A DNA stretch of 64,000 nucleotides from Diospyros lotus (GCF_014633365.1 NC_068346.1:13909030-13973029); one strand, 5' to 3'. Shown: positions 35,114 through 49,522, counted from the stretch's first letter. Numbers and translations are program-made. Notes: generated from the sequence alone by a model not told the origin.

Positions 35114-36012
35114 GGCGGAGTTCAATAATTGAATGGTCTTTCTGATTATGGTCTGTCGTTGGGAGAATTGACCTCATAGAGATGGAAATAAACATTCAGA
35201 TGTTAGTGGATGCATTTGGCAGAAAATGTGTAACAAACATTCCTAATACGCGTTGATGGCTGTTTTCAACCTTGGAGTGGAATTTTAGATTGGCTCTTTT
35301 AAATTCTTTTGACTATCAGGCTACTCAATTTTCTTTACAGATATAGTGTATTTAGGGGCCAGATGTTACAATTTTCTGTACTGCACCTTTAATTCTTGTA
35401 AAATCTTTTGGTTCGGCCAATTTTATGGACAGGTGTCATAAGCAAATGAAGAGTATAAGCATTTCTGAATTGGATACTTCTCTGTGTTTTGTCGATATAT
35501 TTTACCTGATAGCTGATCTTTGTATGTGGTTTTGAACCCGTTTGTATGCGTGTGTATTATGGTTAAATACTTCAGTATTTTCTCCTCTATACAACACATT
35601 ACTTGCTAACCCTAGTTTTGCCAACTGAAATTAGAAGGGTCGAAAGTACCATGACTCAAGTTATTGACCAGCTGTCTTAAGATGCATCTAGATCTAGTGC
35701 TCAATTACTTTGACAACTATCAACTTTTCCACAAAATTTGTGAGGGGTTATATGAGCAAACAAACACGCAAACGTACATATCTACAGAGCACCATAGGCA
35801 TGTCTCATCTATTCCAAGTACTTCCTGGAAACTTGCTTATTGCTTAATATTTGCCACCACTCCCATTATAAACTTTTCAACATGACCAAATTGATAGGGA
35901 ATACATCCCAGTCCATCAAGTTGAAATACTTGGCTTACATATCAATTCAATGGAAGAAAATAGTCACTTGCCTTTTTGGAGATATCTAGCAAGTAACGCT
36001 CCCATGGATTAC
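35114..36012. other. Convergent 3' regions of the TPX2 and response regulator genes
   Basis: 899 bases hold both 3' untranslated regions and polyadenylation sites. No further coding sequence is seen. The exact transcript ends cannot be placed. Confidence 0.6.
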
Positions 36013-39000
36013 TCAGACAATAAATAGACCTTGATCCATCACCGGATATTCTACTGATTCCCAAGGATACTCATGGTCGAACCTCAGCGCCTCATACAGG
36101 TTTGCTGGAGTTTCAGCAAAGAGGTCTGGATGGTTTTGATTAAAAGACTCTTTGCTCAGGGGTCCCACATTTGTCGTGTAACAATCACCTTGAAGCAAAC
36201 AAGTGATGAGGTTTTCATCTGAAGATGGAAAACTTGAAGTTCCAGAAATTAGGTTTCTTTGGGCAGATTCAAGACCATTTACGAAAATCTGATCTAAGGC
36301 ATGATTCTTAATGCTCAATGTAGTTCCAAGAATCGGCTCACAATTATGTAAACTTGTCATGAGGCCCTCTGACTGAACCGGAATAGTGCTTCTTAAGGAA
36401 GTTACTTGCCTTATTTGTTGGTCTCTGCAACTGGCATCGAAAGGCTTGATTTCCATGCATGCTGGTTTGGCTATGTCAGTGTTAAAAGGTCTGGAACTCA
36501 CAGATGAAGTGGGCTGAATGCAATCAACTTGCATGTGATGCTGGATACCAGGCAGTGGAAGATGGTTGAAGCCATTCTCTAACTCAAGGTGTGCCTTTTG
36601 TTTGTGCTTGAACTGAATTTCTGGAAGTTCATTTAAAGAGTACTGCTTTGGGACACCAGAATCAAATTTTGCATACTTTACATCTGGTTCCAGTGATCCA
36701 CTAGAATGACTGAAGCTTGTCCTTGAACTGCTGGCCCTTGAAGGATCAGGTATATCATTATGCAGAGCTTTCTTGGTTTCTATCATTGGTAATGAAACAA
36801 TACCTTTGAGATCACCTTCAAGGATTTTGGAATCAACATTTTGTACAATGGTCTTAGTTCCAGATATTCCATAGATTCCAGAAGCAGCATCATTCTGTTG
36901 CATAGTGATTGAATTCTGAAGGCCAAGACTTCCATCAGGGTCTTTTGAAGATGGCTCTGTTTGCTTTATCCCACACAAAGAAGCTTTTAGCTCATTTTCC
37001 TTTTGTAACCTACTCAAGTAGAGGCGATACTTCTGCACAGCAAAAACATGTTCTGTCAAATTTCTCCTGTACATAATTTTATGGAGAAATATGTCATTAC
37101 AGAATTAGTTACTAGTTCTAGCTAATACCATAGTCCATAGCAAGATTCAAGAGTATGTACCTGCAAGTGGCTAGCTACATTTTCTCTTGTCAACCATGGC
37201 ACACTCATCAAGTCCAGAATTTTTTTAGGACCAACTTCTGCCAAACACAGATTAAAATCAGCACCCTCCAGAAGATAAGAGCCAAATAACTGAAGACCAC
37301 TCAGATCAAAATACTGTAAAAATAGGAGTGCTGATTCATGTTAATCTTATAAGATGAAACCACTCTAAATAAGGAAAGGTTGTATTAAACTCACTATCAA
37401 ATCCAATCTGATTTACAGCTTTGACAAATTTCTGATGGAGATCTACAGTCCAAACTACTCTAGCTTTCTTCACCGAAGATGGATCACCAAAGTCTTTGTT
37501 GTCGTGTTTGTTTTCAACATCTTTTCGTTTCTTTCCTGAAGTCACTTCACATCCAATAAGGAAGTGCCCATCATCAGATTGGTCTGATCCATGTCTCATC
37601 ATCATATGTAATTCTTCAAAACTTTCATGACTTTCAATATCTCTCACTTCATGTATCCTTTTCCTAAAGACATGCTGCCATATATTACGAAGCTCTTTCA
37701 TTCTTATGGGCTTAAGAAGATAATCACAGGCCCCATGCTGAACTCCTCTCATCACCCTGCTTGTTTCACCATCAACAGACATCACTGCAGAGATTAATAA
37801 CATTCACCAATTAGATCTAAAAGTTTCAGTGGCATAAATGGAAGAGAGGTAGAAAAAACAATAAGAACAAGATTTCAAATGTTAATGACGGAGAACTGAC
37901 TAATGACAGGGAGATCCATCTCAAGTCCAACATGCTCAAGAAGCTTAAATCCATCCATGTCAGGCATGTTAACATCGCTGATTACAATGTCAAACCCATC
38001 CTTTCTTTCACGAAGCAAGTCCAAGGCCTCTCTTGCCAGACAACATGTAGTCACTGAACCACAAGGAAGCAGCAGAATAAAAAAGATTAAATGGTCAGCA
38101 AGTACAAAGAAGAAGCATATCAAAACAATTACAAAAGAAAATTTGCTAAAGAAATTGAAATATTTTTAGGCTATGGAGAAATAACCCACATTTTTTGCGA
38201 TCAAGAGTGCAATAGTCCCCAGATTAACCAAGAAACATGCATTTCCACACCATATGAAAGGCTTTGATATCTTGATCAATCAATCATGCGTAAGGACACC
38301 ATATAGAAAAGAACATGGCCATGGTAATTGTGTAGTGAGTAGTGACTACGCAACGCAAGTTATAGCTTCTTTCCATATGTGGTCAGCGAGAAAACATGGT
38401 AGGGACCAAGATAACAAACATGAGGTATGCTATGTGAACCAGATTGTGGGGTCATTGGAAACACGGTTGGCAAAACCAGGATCCTATGTGGAATTGGTGA
38501 ATGGATCTTCCTGATCAAATTGTAGGATGGGAGGATCAGATTGAGGATTGCAAGATCCTATAAGAAGTGGATTATAAATCACGATATATATTTCAAAATA
38601 TATACAGACTAAGCCAAAGTTGTGCAAAAAAAGAAGAAGAAGAAATAGACATTAAAAACAGATAAAGAACAGGAAATGCTACAATGGCGCGGCGGCCACA
38701 ATATAAAAGAATAAGGAATGCTACTACTGCAGCAGCGGCTACTGAGAAGAAGAGAAATTTTGTTGCTATATTAACAGCTGCCACCAAAAAAAAAAAAAAA
38801 AGAGATGCAATGTTATTGCTGCCGCAGAAAAGAAGGCGGTGAAGAATATAAACAGATCTGCATCTGGACTGTTCTTCCTGAGGAAGCAGCCTGGGAAATA
38901 TTTCAATTTCTCCCTATAATGACCAAAGAAATCCCTAAGTTTTTTCTATATTTTCTTAATTTAGGAAATTGTTGCTTGGGCTACAAAGCCCAAAACAAAA

Positions 39001-40597
39001 TAGACACAAAAATAGTAGTAGAATTTGACCCCTATCCAACCCTACACCAATCCCACTAAGATCCTACCAAGACAATCTTAGGTGTGATTCCCATCGATTC
39101 TATGAAAATGGATAATAGGATGATATGAACACAATCAAGACTGGGGTTTTGATAGCCATGACCAGAAAGTTATAAACCAATAGACAAACAGAGATGGGAC
39201 AGCAGAATGGCTAGAACTGGAAGACTGACGGGACTCAAAAGGCAATCAGCATGACTATCTTTAGAACTCAGGTAGAGCTTTTACAGGTAATAAGATTGAA
39301 AGGCCTGTCTTGAAAGTGCATTCATTTATAGAATGCAATTGTCAGGCAGAATCCTAAATATTCAAATGATCTGTGAATAAGCCAATCCAAAATATTGAAC
39401 TATTCAAGCCCAGGGAATAGAACTTCAATGCTGGTTGGTTTGTAAGGGCTTGGCCTAAATCAGCAGTCCTCAAGTTCAGTTTGCAACAGCTTGGCACAAA
39501 TATACTGTGCTCAAGTCTAGTTTGCAAAGGATTGGCCTAATATCCAAAGCAAAAGACAAGCTAGACCAACATGATGAAAAGGCAATTTTCAGAATTAGGA
39601 ATGTATGCTAGGAACATGATAGCACGTATTATATAACCCATGAAAGTAATACATTTTTGCTCATTTTTATGTTGCAAATGCATTTATACTTTATTGTATT
39701 AAAATATGGATAAAACTATTTTTCCATGCTGTTCATATAGAGAAATAAGTTAAGGGGAAAAAAAGGAAAATCAAATATTAATTTAGAAACTTTGTTCTTA
39801 AACCAATTTAACTCAGAAAGGGATGGCACAAGGGTGCATCAAATTAACATTTGATGGGGCAATGGATAAAGCTTCAAAAAGGGATGGAAGGAGAATACTG
39901 ATGACAGATGCATGTAGTCTCGTAGAGGCTATGGCCTTATGTTTAGCTAAGAAAACTCTGTCCTCTTGATATTCACACAACCTGGTGAAGTCTGTATCCA
40001 GACTGGTTGAATAGTGAAATTCCTCCTCCTCTTATGCCTAATTGTGTTTGATGATTTTCACAACAAAGTTTTGCTACTGCATTACTCATTTGAAAAAAAG
40101 GAAGGAAAAATGAACTGGAGGTGTCAAGGTTTAGAACAACTAAAGTTTAAAAGTATAAAGGAGGACGACCTAATATGTGTATAGTTCACCATTTTCATTT
40201 TGTCATGGGATACAAGATATTTTCTTCAGACTTGAAATATGTTTCAGGTTATTAGGTGCACATTTTGTTTGGAGGGTGTCTATTTTTAATAAGAAAAATT
40301 AACACTAGAGGGACAGATTTCAAAGCTTATTGGAGCCAAAGATTTGTTCATCATTATGTCTACAACACCACAGGATGCCTATCTCAGCTGTTCATCCTAG
40401 TTTAATTTCAAACCTGTGGAATCTCGTGCCTTATTAATATTCTTCAACCAAGGCTCCAAAAAAAACAACCCTATGGCTAGTTGTTTGATCCAAGAGTGCT
40501 TAAGAGGCATTCTTAATGCAAACTCAGAAGGTAGTATTCATCCCACCCAATTTTTTGAGCCATCATCACAACCTTAGTTATTCAAACACCCCCCCCC

Positions 40598-40628
<31 letters not shown>

Positions 40629-42254
40629 ACACACAAAGTCATGCCTATCTTAGCTATTTATCAGCCTAACCAATGTAACCTTGTGCATCATCATCCCTTG
40701 TTAAGTGTCTTGAACCTAGGCCTCCCAGAAAGTCATTCCTATAAGGGACAGCTTGACCAAGGATTTCATTTTAAGTGGCCGTCTTGCCCCAAAAAATGTG
40801 AGAAGGTAATGCTTGCCCTCACTCAGTCTTGTGACACCAACTGTGAAGATCTCTATTATATAAAAAAGCGAGTATGCCGGCCTGCTCATAGATGTGTACA
40901 ACATAAAATCTTGTCATGACTTATGCTAAGGGTCCATTCATGCTCCATTTTCATTAGGTTGACAAATCGCAAATCACGACCTGATGACCATGCAGACCAT
41001 GCATGCCACTTGGAGGGTTTTAGGGCAATTTTCAAATGGATTTTGTACTTTGAAACTATAATCAGACAAATAGCAGAACTTCAGAATAATAAGAGTAGAG
41101 AATTGGTAAAGTTGGACGAGGCACAGTTCAGTTTCCACTGGAGTCATCTGATGCGCACCACTAGTTAATTGTGTGCAATATAATGATTCATCTCAACTAA
41201 AGAAGGTCCAGGGACACCTTGAGGCAACCAAAAGGGAAAGGACTTCTTGTAAAACAACTTTTTTTGTGCACTGAGAAAGGAATCAAGCAAAAGCAGTGGC
41301 AGAATACTATGGTCCTGTTAGAGTACTCTGACGCGTTAACATTTTAATAATGACTGCTATGCTTGAACTCTATTATCCGTGATGCTTAAGCAACTATCAC
41401 TTTGGAATCTAAAGCGACAGTACCACACTACTAAAATAAGATTTTTCTTAACAATACCACACCTTTCTGCAAGTTGTCAGAAAATTAAAGAATATTCACT
41501 CCAGAGCCCGTCATAATTAAAAAAATTGATGGTTCATACCTAGCTATAGAATTACTTCGTGGGAATCGGCGTAAATAAAACCACAGCAGAGATTGGTCAG
41601 AGTTTCAGAAGGCCAATTTACAGCCTATAAGTTCAGTCAACAAGGAAAAAATCAACATTGGACGAAGGGCAGAATTGGGGGGTAAACTACAAATAAATAA
41701 ATAAATCTATGAGCAACTGCGAATTTTTTGACACCTCAATATCACATCGTGGTTAATTTTATGAATTAATGACGAACCCAATCGGGATTTCGTGCATTAA
41801 TTCTTCGGGAAAAAGGGTTTTCCACGTTGGGCCTAACAGAGACGAAGCAAAACGTTCACAAACAAAAAACAACATTTCTATCCAGATAAACAAGACTGCA
41901 TCAACTATAAATTGCTCTATTCGGAATGTCCCGGAATCCACTAGGGCAAACCCCACTGTGTAACCAAGGATAACAATTTCACAAGAAATCAATAACAACA
42001 AATGATTCCTAGAATAGTGATCAAGAATTCGAACACATAGAAGGAGATCATATATTAAGTAACAAGCAGAAAGGAAAAGAGAAGAAAGAAGCAGGCCTAG
42101 GAAGAGTGAAGAGGCGAAGCGACGAACCTTCGTAAGAACACTTCTTGAGCATCTTCTCGAGGATTCGGAGCCAGGCCAAATCGTCGTCGACGACGAGAAC
42201 ACGGAGACCGGCCGGGAAGGCGTCGGTCCTAGGGGAAGAGAAGCCGCTCTCCAT
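36013..42254 (-). CDS. Type-B response regulator, ARR11-like
   Basis: Coding exons on the minus strand are 42128-42254, 37901-38053, 37395-37784, 37161-37237 and 36013-37032, joining to 588 aa. The receiver domain (about 17-130) has the acidic VVDDD at 21-25, phospho-acceptor Asp69 in [11 protein letters not shown] and the conserved Lys118 in [16 protein letters not shown]/Myb-like DNA-binding domain follows at about 199-262 ([15 protein letters not shown]...[18 protein letters not shown]), then a long C-terminal region. Family members are nuclear factors phosphorylated through the cytokinin His-Asp relay. Similarity is closest to Arabidopsis ARR11 from memory. The upstream Met at 42299 is in frame, but a 3' splice site at 42268 (cttctgcag) suggests a 5' UTR intron, favouring 42254. 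Confidence 0.92.
38054..42127 (-). other. 4.1 kb first intron of the response regulator gene
   Basis: It starts GTTCGT at 42127 and ends cag at 38054, splitting codon 43 in the receiver domain. No foreign gene or complete element is recognised inside, but it carries a 26-base C run followed by (AC)n at 40589-40635. Short frames here are not gene-like. Confidence 0.8.
40589..40635. repeat. Poly-C run (26) joined to (AC)n microsatellite
   Basis: Bases 40589-40614 are uninterrupted C, followed by about ten AC units. The length may be inexact, because such runs are hard to sequence. Confidence 0.9.
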
Positions 42255-42375
42255 GGAAGCGTCCCGGCTGCAGAAGAGATGGGAGGGTTCAGACTTCATG
42301 TTCAGGCAAAGACAAGACTTTAAAACCAGCTAGCTATGGCATATCTATCTCTACAATTAGAATTAGACTTAGATA

Positions 42376-42500
42376 CACACACACACACATATGTATGCGT
42401 GTATATATAAATATACATATACACACACAGGGAGAGAGAATCCAATGGAAGTTACCAATGATGCTATAGAGAGAGAGAGAGAGACAGAGAGAGAGAAAGC
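42376..42500. repeat. (CA)n and (GA)n tracts in the response regulator 5' leader region
   Basis: A (CA)n tract at about 42376-42390 and a nearly pure (GA)n tract at 42467-42497 lie just upstream of the start codon. On the transcribed strand the latter is a CT-rich leader, common in plant 5' UTRs. Confidence 0.8.
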
Positions 42501-42559
42501 TTGAAGATGAGTAGTAGAGAGTGGAGGTCTTAAGGGAACGCAGAGAGCAACAAATGTTG

Positions 42560-43100
42560 GCGCCGGCAGCAGCTCTGCTGCTTATTTATTATTGGGTAAA
42601 TCATCGACAAAAATTGAACTTTCAGTGTTTTCTCAATTTTAATAATAATAATATTTAATTTTTTAATCGTGGACTGTTGTTACTTAAACGTTCGTACAAA
42701 TAGTTAATGGCTTAATACATACGGTTCTCTTTAGCAATTACAAAATATAATATTTAGTTTTTCATATATATAATATTAAAAATTTAATATACTAATTATT
42801 AAAAAATATTATTTTATATTTTTATCCTGACAAAACGTTAATATATGTATGAACGTGCCTATTTCTTCAAGTGATGTCACATGAATAACTCGTTGGTAAT
42901 ATTTAAATAGTTTAACTGATTTGTTGTACTTCTTCAATAATTAAAAAATATAATGTTTGATTTTTAATATATAAAAATGTCAAGGTTTCATATTTTAATT
43001 ATTAAAAATTATTATTTTAAATTTTTACCCTAATTGCGTAGAATATACATGTAAAAAAAAGAAAATGACATATCATAAACGCGATAAGTAATTTTCTAAG
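42560..43100. repeat. AT-rich dispersed repeat units
   Basis: Two related stretches (about 42,690-42,860 and 42,940-43,070) contain ttaattattaaaaaatattattttaa-like sequence, also found at about 43,370-43,700, 54,960-55,150 and 56,880-57,060. They could be MITE remnants, but I cannot define ends or duplications. Confidence 0.35.
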
Positions 43101-46100
43101 AATAGCATATCGCTTTTTCATCAAGTCAGCAAAATATATCAAATTAAAATTTATCTTGATGGACAAAAGACCAAATTACCCATAACTTAAAAAAAACACT
43201 AAATCTCAAACCCCTAAATCTCTGGATCATTAACCCGAAAAATGCTACATTCTTCCATTCTCAATTACAAAATATAACATAACTAATTTTCATCATTTCT
43301 CTTTGTTAAACTCAATTCTATTGCTCCTTCACTCTCTTATTTATATTCTCTTTTGTATCTCAGGGTAAGAATTTAAACCAATATTCTTTAATAATTGATA
43401 TATGAAATCTTGACTTTTTATATATTAGGAATCAAACATCATGTATTTTTAATTATTGAGTAAACAAAACAAACAGTCAATCTATTCAAATACTGCTAAC
43501 TGATCATCTATGTGACATATCACTTATAGAAACGAACTTGTTTATACACACGCTAATATTCTGTAAAAAAAAAAAAAAAAAAGACATAAGATAATAATTT
43601 TTAATAATAAAGATATCTAATTTTGACATTTAATATGCATATACTAAATATCATATTTTTTAATCATTAAGAGGGCGTCATATGTATTAAACCAATCATT
43701 AAGTGCTCGTGTGGCATGTTATCTTTTATTAACAACTATTACTACATGTATAACAATTTAATTTTTAAGTGAATAAAAGGATAATGTTATGAGTCAATCT
43801 TATTTCTTATTAAATTTTTTTTTTTTTGGTGAATAAGAATTTGATAGAAACAAAATATTAGATATTTAATAACACATATTTGTGTACATAATTGACATTT
43901 CAATGAAATTTCTAAGAATAATAAATGCCACAATCCATGATATTATCAACTTAATTAATATTATTTATTTCTTTGAAAAATAATGAATGGTTAAGTGTCC
44001 TACCAAAAATCTAGCAGCATAAGGAGGGAAAATGTGAGAACATATTTTGTCCCATTGATGTACCCACTTTGTCAAGCACGAATCAAAGAATTTCACCAAA
44101 TTACTCATTCCTCGAATCTCTTTAAATCAAAATATAAAGTTATATATAAATGTGACATTAGCCAATTTGATATAAGTGAATTCAATATAATTAACCCTCT
44201 GTTGAAATCATAGTTCACTCTTAACCCCCTATTTTATTCTTAAATAAATGTTAATGTTAAATCTTTAGAGCCTTGGAGGAGAAGGATTTTGAAGATCAAT
44301 AAACACTTCTAGATACAAAAGATAATAATATAATGAGAAGGACAATCAATCATTTTTTTTTTTTTTATAATTTAGATTCCGAGCATTGCCCAGCTAATCT
44401 TGGGGACGGACGACATTCTTTCTTGATTCGCTCGGATACATTCACAACCTATATATACACAAATCAACACATTCAGTTCATATCTTAACATGAGAATCCC
44501 TAATACTCTTTGTAAAACTCCACATGATTTACCGCTAAGATGTGTCCTTAGAAAACAATTAACCATATTTCATTATCTCAATCACTCCATATTTATGTAT
44601 ACATTCATATATGAAACTTTTAAATTATAATGCCCATTGGTTTATACTTTCAAAAAGATTTTTTTATTGAAAAGGTTTTGTAGTTGCAAAAAAAGGTTTA
44701 AGGGTCCCTGTTTTCTATTGGGGTGATAATCAAGTTAAATACTTGTATCCCGTTAAGGATCGAAAAGTTAGGATTGCATACAAAGCATATGAAATTTACC
44801 TTCTTTTTTTTTCTCATTGCTATCCTTATGAACAAGATGTGCACTAGATAAATCGCGTTAAACAAACATGTAAAACTTGTGTGTGGACAATCTTGTGCAT
44901 GGGCAGTCGTTAACGACAAACAAAAAAGTTATTATAGTCTTTTATCGATAAGCTAACTCTATAATGGTGTCTCAAATGTGCAAAACTTTTTGATTCTTGA
45001 TATCTTGTCTTGTGAAGAGTAATAGGGAATTATTTTTATTCATAACCTTTCTCTTATTTTACAAAGAAGTTATTTTTATAACTTGAATTTTTAAACTTAG
45101 GATCATTAAAGAATAACAATGCCATTACTACAAGACTCGCCTTTCATGGCTAAACTAACTCTAAGAATTCTTTGTTTTTTTTTTTTTTTTATTACTTTGA
45201 TGGTAAATAATCAAACCTACCTATGCGTATAGAGTTGAAGGGGGGGTGAGTAGGGGCAAAGAAAGTGTTAATGTGCTTAGATGCGCAAACCATTGGATGG
45301 ATTCATTAATTAATGAACAGTGTGTGAAAGGAGCCTGCACTTAGATGTGTAAATTAATTAATGCCCTATTATATAGCATTTAGACAAACAAACCCCTAAT
45401 TTTGTTGCTTTTAGTGAGTGTTGGAGAAGACATTCCCTCATGATGATTGGAGTCAAATTGGAGAGACTAAGCAAGTAGGGTTTGGTGTCTGCATTTGATT
45501 GGGCCGTGGTTTTCAAGCTGTTTTATGGTCACCTTTCTCCCCAACTTGAAAGGATCCTCCACCTTCCTCCCTCCCTTGTTTAGAGCTTAGTTCGTTACAA
45601 ATCCATGCTTACGGAATATTATTAACTTTGAATGTTGCAAAGTAGTTAGTGCTAATTAATGTGGTTTGTAATCGATCGGCACGTAATGACATGAACATTT
45701 GTACTTGTAAATCGACAAGGACAAATGCATTATATATATATATATATAAGAGCGAGAGAGAGAATGGATATGTACTAATTTATAAGAGAATGTAAAATGG
45801 TATTGTTTTATTAATTAATTAGTCCCAGAGAATAAAGAATTAGAAATATTATAAAAGATAAGGGTGAAGATACCAAACAAGGCCTTAGGCAACGGGAGCA
45901 GGTTTCCTCGTGCAACTGGACATGGGTGACATGATTTAACACTAAGGGAGCGAGCAAAGAGACAAGATGGAACATAAACAACTGTGTGGATCATCAAGTT
46001 CCATTAATTGTCCATTATCTTTATCAGAGGGTTGGTGACATATATTTTGGTAATCAAATCAAATTTACAGCGGAGTGCTAGCTTGAGATGGGTATAAGAA

Positions 46101-47836
46101 TTGAGTAATTAAAATTTGTGACTATGGTAATAATAATAATAATAATTAATTAATGTTTTTGTTGCTACATGCACACGTATGGGTGTAGTAGCGTAGGTGA
46201 GCTGCTGCTATTCAATAAGCAATAATGCACATAAAAAGGATCCAACTTTGAGAGAAGAGGAGAGGCGGAAAGGCCACACCTTTTGGGAGAGTGGGGTAGG
46301 GATGAATGGCCCCTTTGAAAAGGAGCCCAAAAATGGCTCTTAGAAAAGGAAATGCCCACTAACAAAAAGCCCTTTTTATCTTAGAGAGAATTATTATTAC
46401 TTTAAACAGATGGGAAGCATGATTGCTGACTCTCAAAATTGGAGGGGATGAACTCCATGCAACTTCTCCCAAGTGGATCCTTGCTTTTCCTTAGTTTAAT
46501 CAAAAGCTAGGGGTTTTTTTTTTCTTTATTGTTCTTCATTTTTGTTTGTTTTAACCTTCATCTTATGCTCTTCCTCTCTGATGCCTCTCAGGTGTTGTTC
46601 ACTACCCATTTGTTCTTTCTTCTTTTTATCTTGAGTTTTTGTCGCTTTCTTCTTCTTTTTTTTTTAGCAAAAAAGGGTAAAAACGCGACTAACAGTGCAA
46701 GCACCGATGCTTGATTGATCATTTCTTCATAAAATAATACCACGGGAAGGGTATGGATAGTTAATGATGTCCTCAAAAGATTTACCTTAATAGATGAGAA
46801 GAAACCTGTTTCTTTCTGTACACAGATGTAACTTAGAATTTAAATTTCTACTTTATAACTTAAAAAAAGAAAAAAAGAAAAAGAGAGAGAGAGATTAGCC
46901 AATCCTTTCTACTCTTGGATTCGAGGTCCAGTAAAAAGGCCCAGAAAAGACCCCAATTAATTCTCTGTGTTTTTGGGTTCTTTTATCTCATTGTTTCTTT
47001 GTGCAATGATATGAGTGGGTTGCCCACGTACACAACAACACTATTGCTAATTAGAGATTTTAATATTTTCTTGAGATTTGTAATTGGCAAGGGATCAGGA
47101 AGATAGAAAGGAAAGTGAAAAGGAGACGCATTTTGCTTCACTTCCTCCTTTTACATCTTCCGCCCATATAAACATTTCTCGGATGCTAACTTGTGTTCTC
47201 CCCATTTTTTCTTTCCTTTTCCTCACCAAACCCAGAAGCCAAACAAGGCAAAAGACATGAACAACTACAGAAATTCTACCAGCCCAAATGACCGATTCTA
47301 CAGCAGTCATGGAAGAAGCAAATAAAGCTCAAATTGGATCCTTGGTCCAAATCAATATCATCATGACAAGAATACAGCAGGAACAAGAAGCCCCATCTAA
47401 CATACAATTCATACACAAATCATCAGCAATATAACAAGCATAAGCGCCCACCTTCCAAGCAACTCTACTAGTCTGCAATTTCCATTCCAGCACTGGGATT
47501 TCAACAGGCTTTGTCGAATATTGTGCTCAACGTTTCAGCATCCTTTCGTATCTTCTACTGTAACACCAGATTCAGGATGTTCCGATCCTTGCATACATCA
47601 AGATGCTCATTGAGGGACTTACTCAGGTCTTCAGACGGTTACCTCTAGGCCCTTCCGTCAACTTGTCATGTGTCACTGATTTCCAAGTTTGGTCTTCGTG
47701 TTTCAAGTAGTTTGGTTGGTTGTATATACATTGATTTGGGAACAGCTTGGATGGCAGATGATGGTTGGGGTTCTATACACCAAGGTCCATGAACATGCGG
47801 TCAGCATGTTCTGCACCTAAGTTCATCAACTGCTAA
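43101..47836. other. Intergenic region upstream of the response regulator gene
   Basis: About 4.7 kb with no supported gene on either strand. It contains AT-rich repeat units near 43,370-43,700, a (TA)n tract at 45,731-45,748, a (GA)n tract near 46,880, and the 3' UTR of the RING gene on its right edge. Short open frames lack any recognisable motif. Confidence 0.55.
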
Positions 47837-49522
47837 TTAGATCAGGTAGTCGTATAGAAACAAATGGGTATCCAGCACCATGAGTGGCAGGTTGTCAATA
47901 TAACTGTAGAAGCGCCCAAGGTCCTCCTTCGCTAGAGTAATAATGTCGATCACATCATCACTGCTGATGAGAACCCATAAATCTCGAGAGCTAATTCTCT
48001 TCAGGCAGCCCCGACAAAAAGGGCATGACTGAGATCTCAAGTTCCTGCTTTAAACCCATTTTAACACACTTACAGAACTGATCCATAAAAAGAAAGAAAT
48101 AACAAGAAGCATGGCACTGGAAACGCGATCAGAGGTTACCAGTCGAGGAAGCAGCTGTTGCACATGGAGTGACCACAATCTGGTAGCACCATCTTGGTGC
48201 AGGTTTCCATGCATATCCCACATTCATCGTCTCTTTCAAGGTCATTACCCAAAGGACTCCTCCTCTTGTCTTCTATTACTTTTCCACTTGAAATTTCAGA
48301 GGATATAGTACTGTAACTACTATCACCTTCCACCAATTGCGTAATGTACCCGCCCAGTTGCCTAAGCGAAGGATATATAACAGCTGCGCAAGTTCTCTAG
48401 TTGAAATGAGGATACCAAATATATTCAAGTATAAAAGACAAATGAAATGAAGGAAAGAAGGCAATCTTGAATGCAAATTGTACCATAAAATTCTCGTAGA
48501 GAGGCCTTCCTGTCATTTGAGGACATTGTTGGCATTCCATCAACATATACCTTAAAAGCAATAAATGCAGTTCGGTCTTTTGAGAAACGAGACATATGAA
48601 CAAAAACTGAAACATAGAAAAGAAGAAAAAAGAAGAGGCAACCCAGCTAAAATCCAGTTGATTTATTTGCAAATGTTCTAGTCAACAACGAATAAGATAA
48701 ATAGTAGAACCAACCTTGTATACAAGTATGTGAAGAAGGCCTAAATAACCTGGGAGAGTATCTGTACAACTGCAATCCATCCATTCTATCAAAAATATCA
48801 AGAAGGGAGCAAAGGGGCTGTAAGACAATTTCATCTGAATACAATCTCCATCACCATCCCTTGGTAGAGAAGCCGCCCTGAAAAATCCAACACCCAAATC
48901 AAAAATGGAATCAACCGGTTCTTCTTGGTTGTTGGTTCTCAGTATCGGACACAAAAACAAATTAATTTAATACACCCAAAGTCTGAGTAAAGGAGGGTTG
49001 AGTTCGATAATCGATAATCAGCATAAAATTAACTTGTAGGGTCAAACGTGATGAATTCTAGTTTTTGTTGTAAATAACCTACAAGATACCCCAAAACCCA
49101 AATAAAGAAAATTGCATAAATCAACTCTTCTTGGTTAATTCACAGAATTCAAAGCAAAAACTAAATTAGCGCAAGGCAGAACCCACATTGGTAAAGATCA
49201 AAACCATGGAAAATCTGGCACTTAAGAACAATACTATCAATGGAAGGAGCAAAAAGAACTAAACAACCAAATAATGAATCACCAAGAACGCCAACAGTTT
49301 ATAGACTCAACAATTTTCAAGGGGCAATATGCATATTTGGAGGCACTAAGTTTACCTTCTTCAAAGAACAGAATTATCCGACGACCAGAACACAATAATA
49401 TTCAGCAAAGTAATAGAGAGATGAAGGGAAAATTCTTACAGGGTATTGGCATGTCGAATATCAGCTTCTAGTGTTTTGATGGATTCTCTATAAGAAGATT
49501 TGTGGGGCTTTTTCTGCCACAT
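47837..49522 (-). CDS. RING-HC E3 ubiquitin ligase, AIRP2-like (copy 1)
   Basis: Exons on the minus strand are 49440-49522, 48715-48877, 48484-48550, 48140-48383 and 47837-48044, giving 254 aa. The N terminus SSYRESIKTLEADIRHANTL is the conserved start of the AIRP2 family. A C3HC4 RING lies at about 159-196 (CGICMETC...LPDCGHSMC...CPFC), followed by the conserved RDLWVL tail. AIRP2 of Arabidopsis is a cytosolic RING ligase that promotes abscisic-acid and drought responses, so an E3 role is likely here. The N terminus and the region before the RING (SSYSTISSEISSG) are more diverged than in the neighbour. A (CT)n tract occupies the leader. It is head-to-head with the second copy. Confidence 0.88.

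Noticed and set aside
38254..38514. 86-codon plus-strand frame inside the response regulator intron
   Set aside because: No similarity to a known protein and no splice or promoter context. It may be chance in a long intron.
42255..42299. Response regulator start at the upstream in-frame Met
   Set aside because: A pyrimidine tract and cag at 42268 look like a 3' splice site of a 5' UTR intron, and the family start matches the Met at 42254. It is not fully excluded.
45417..45600. Possible microRNA precursor upstream of the response regulator gene
   Set aside because: I saw no convincing long hairpin and no match to a plant microRNA I know.
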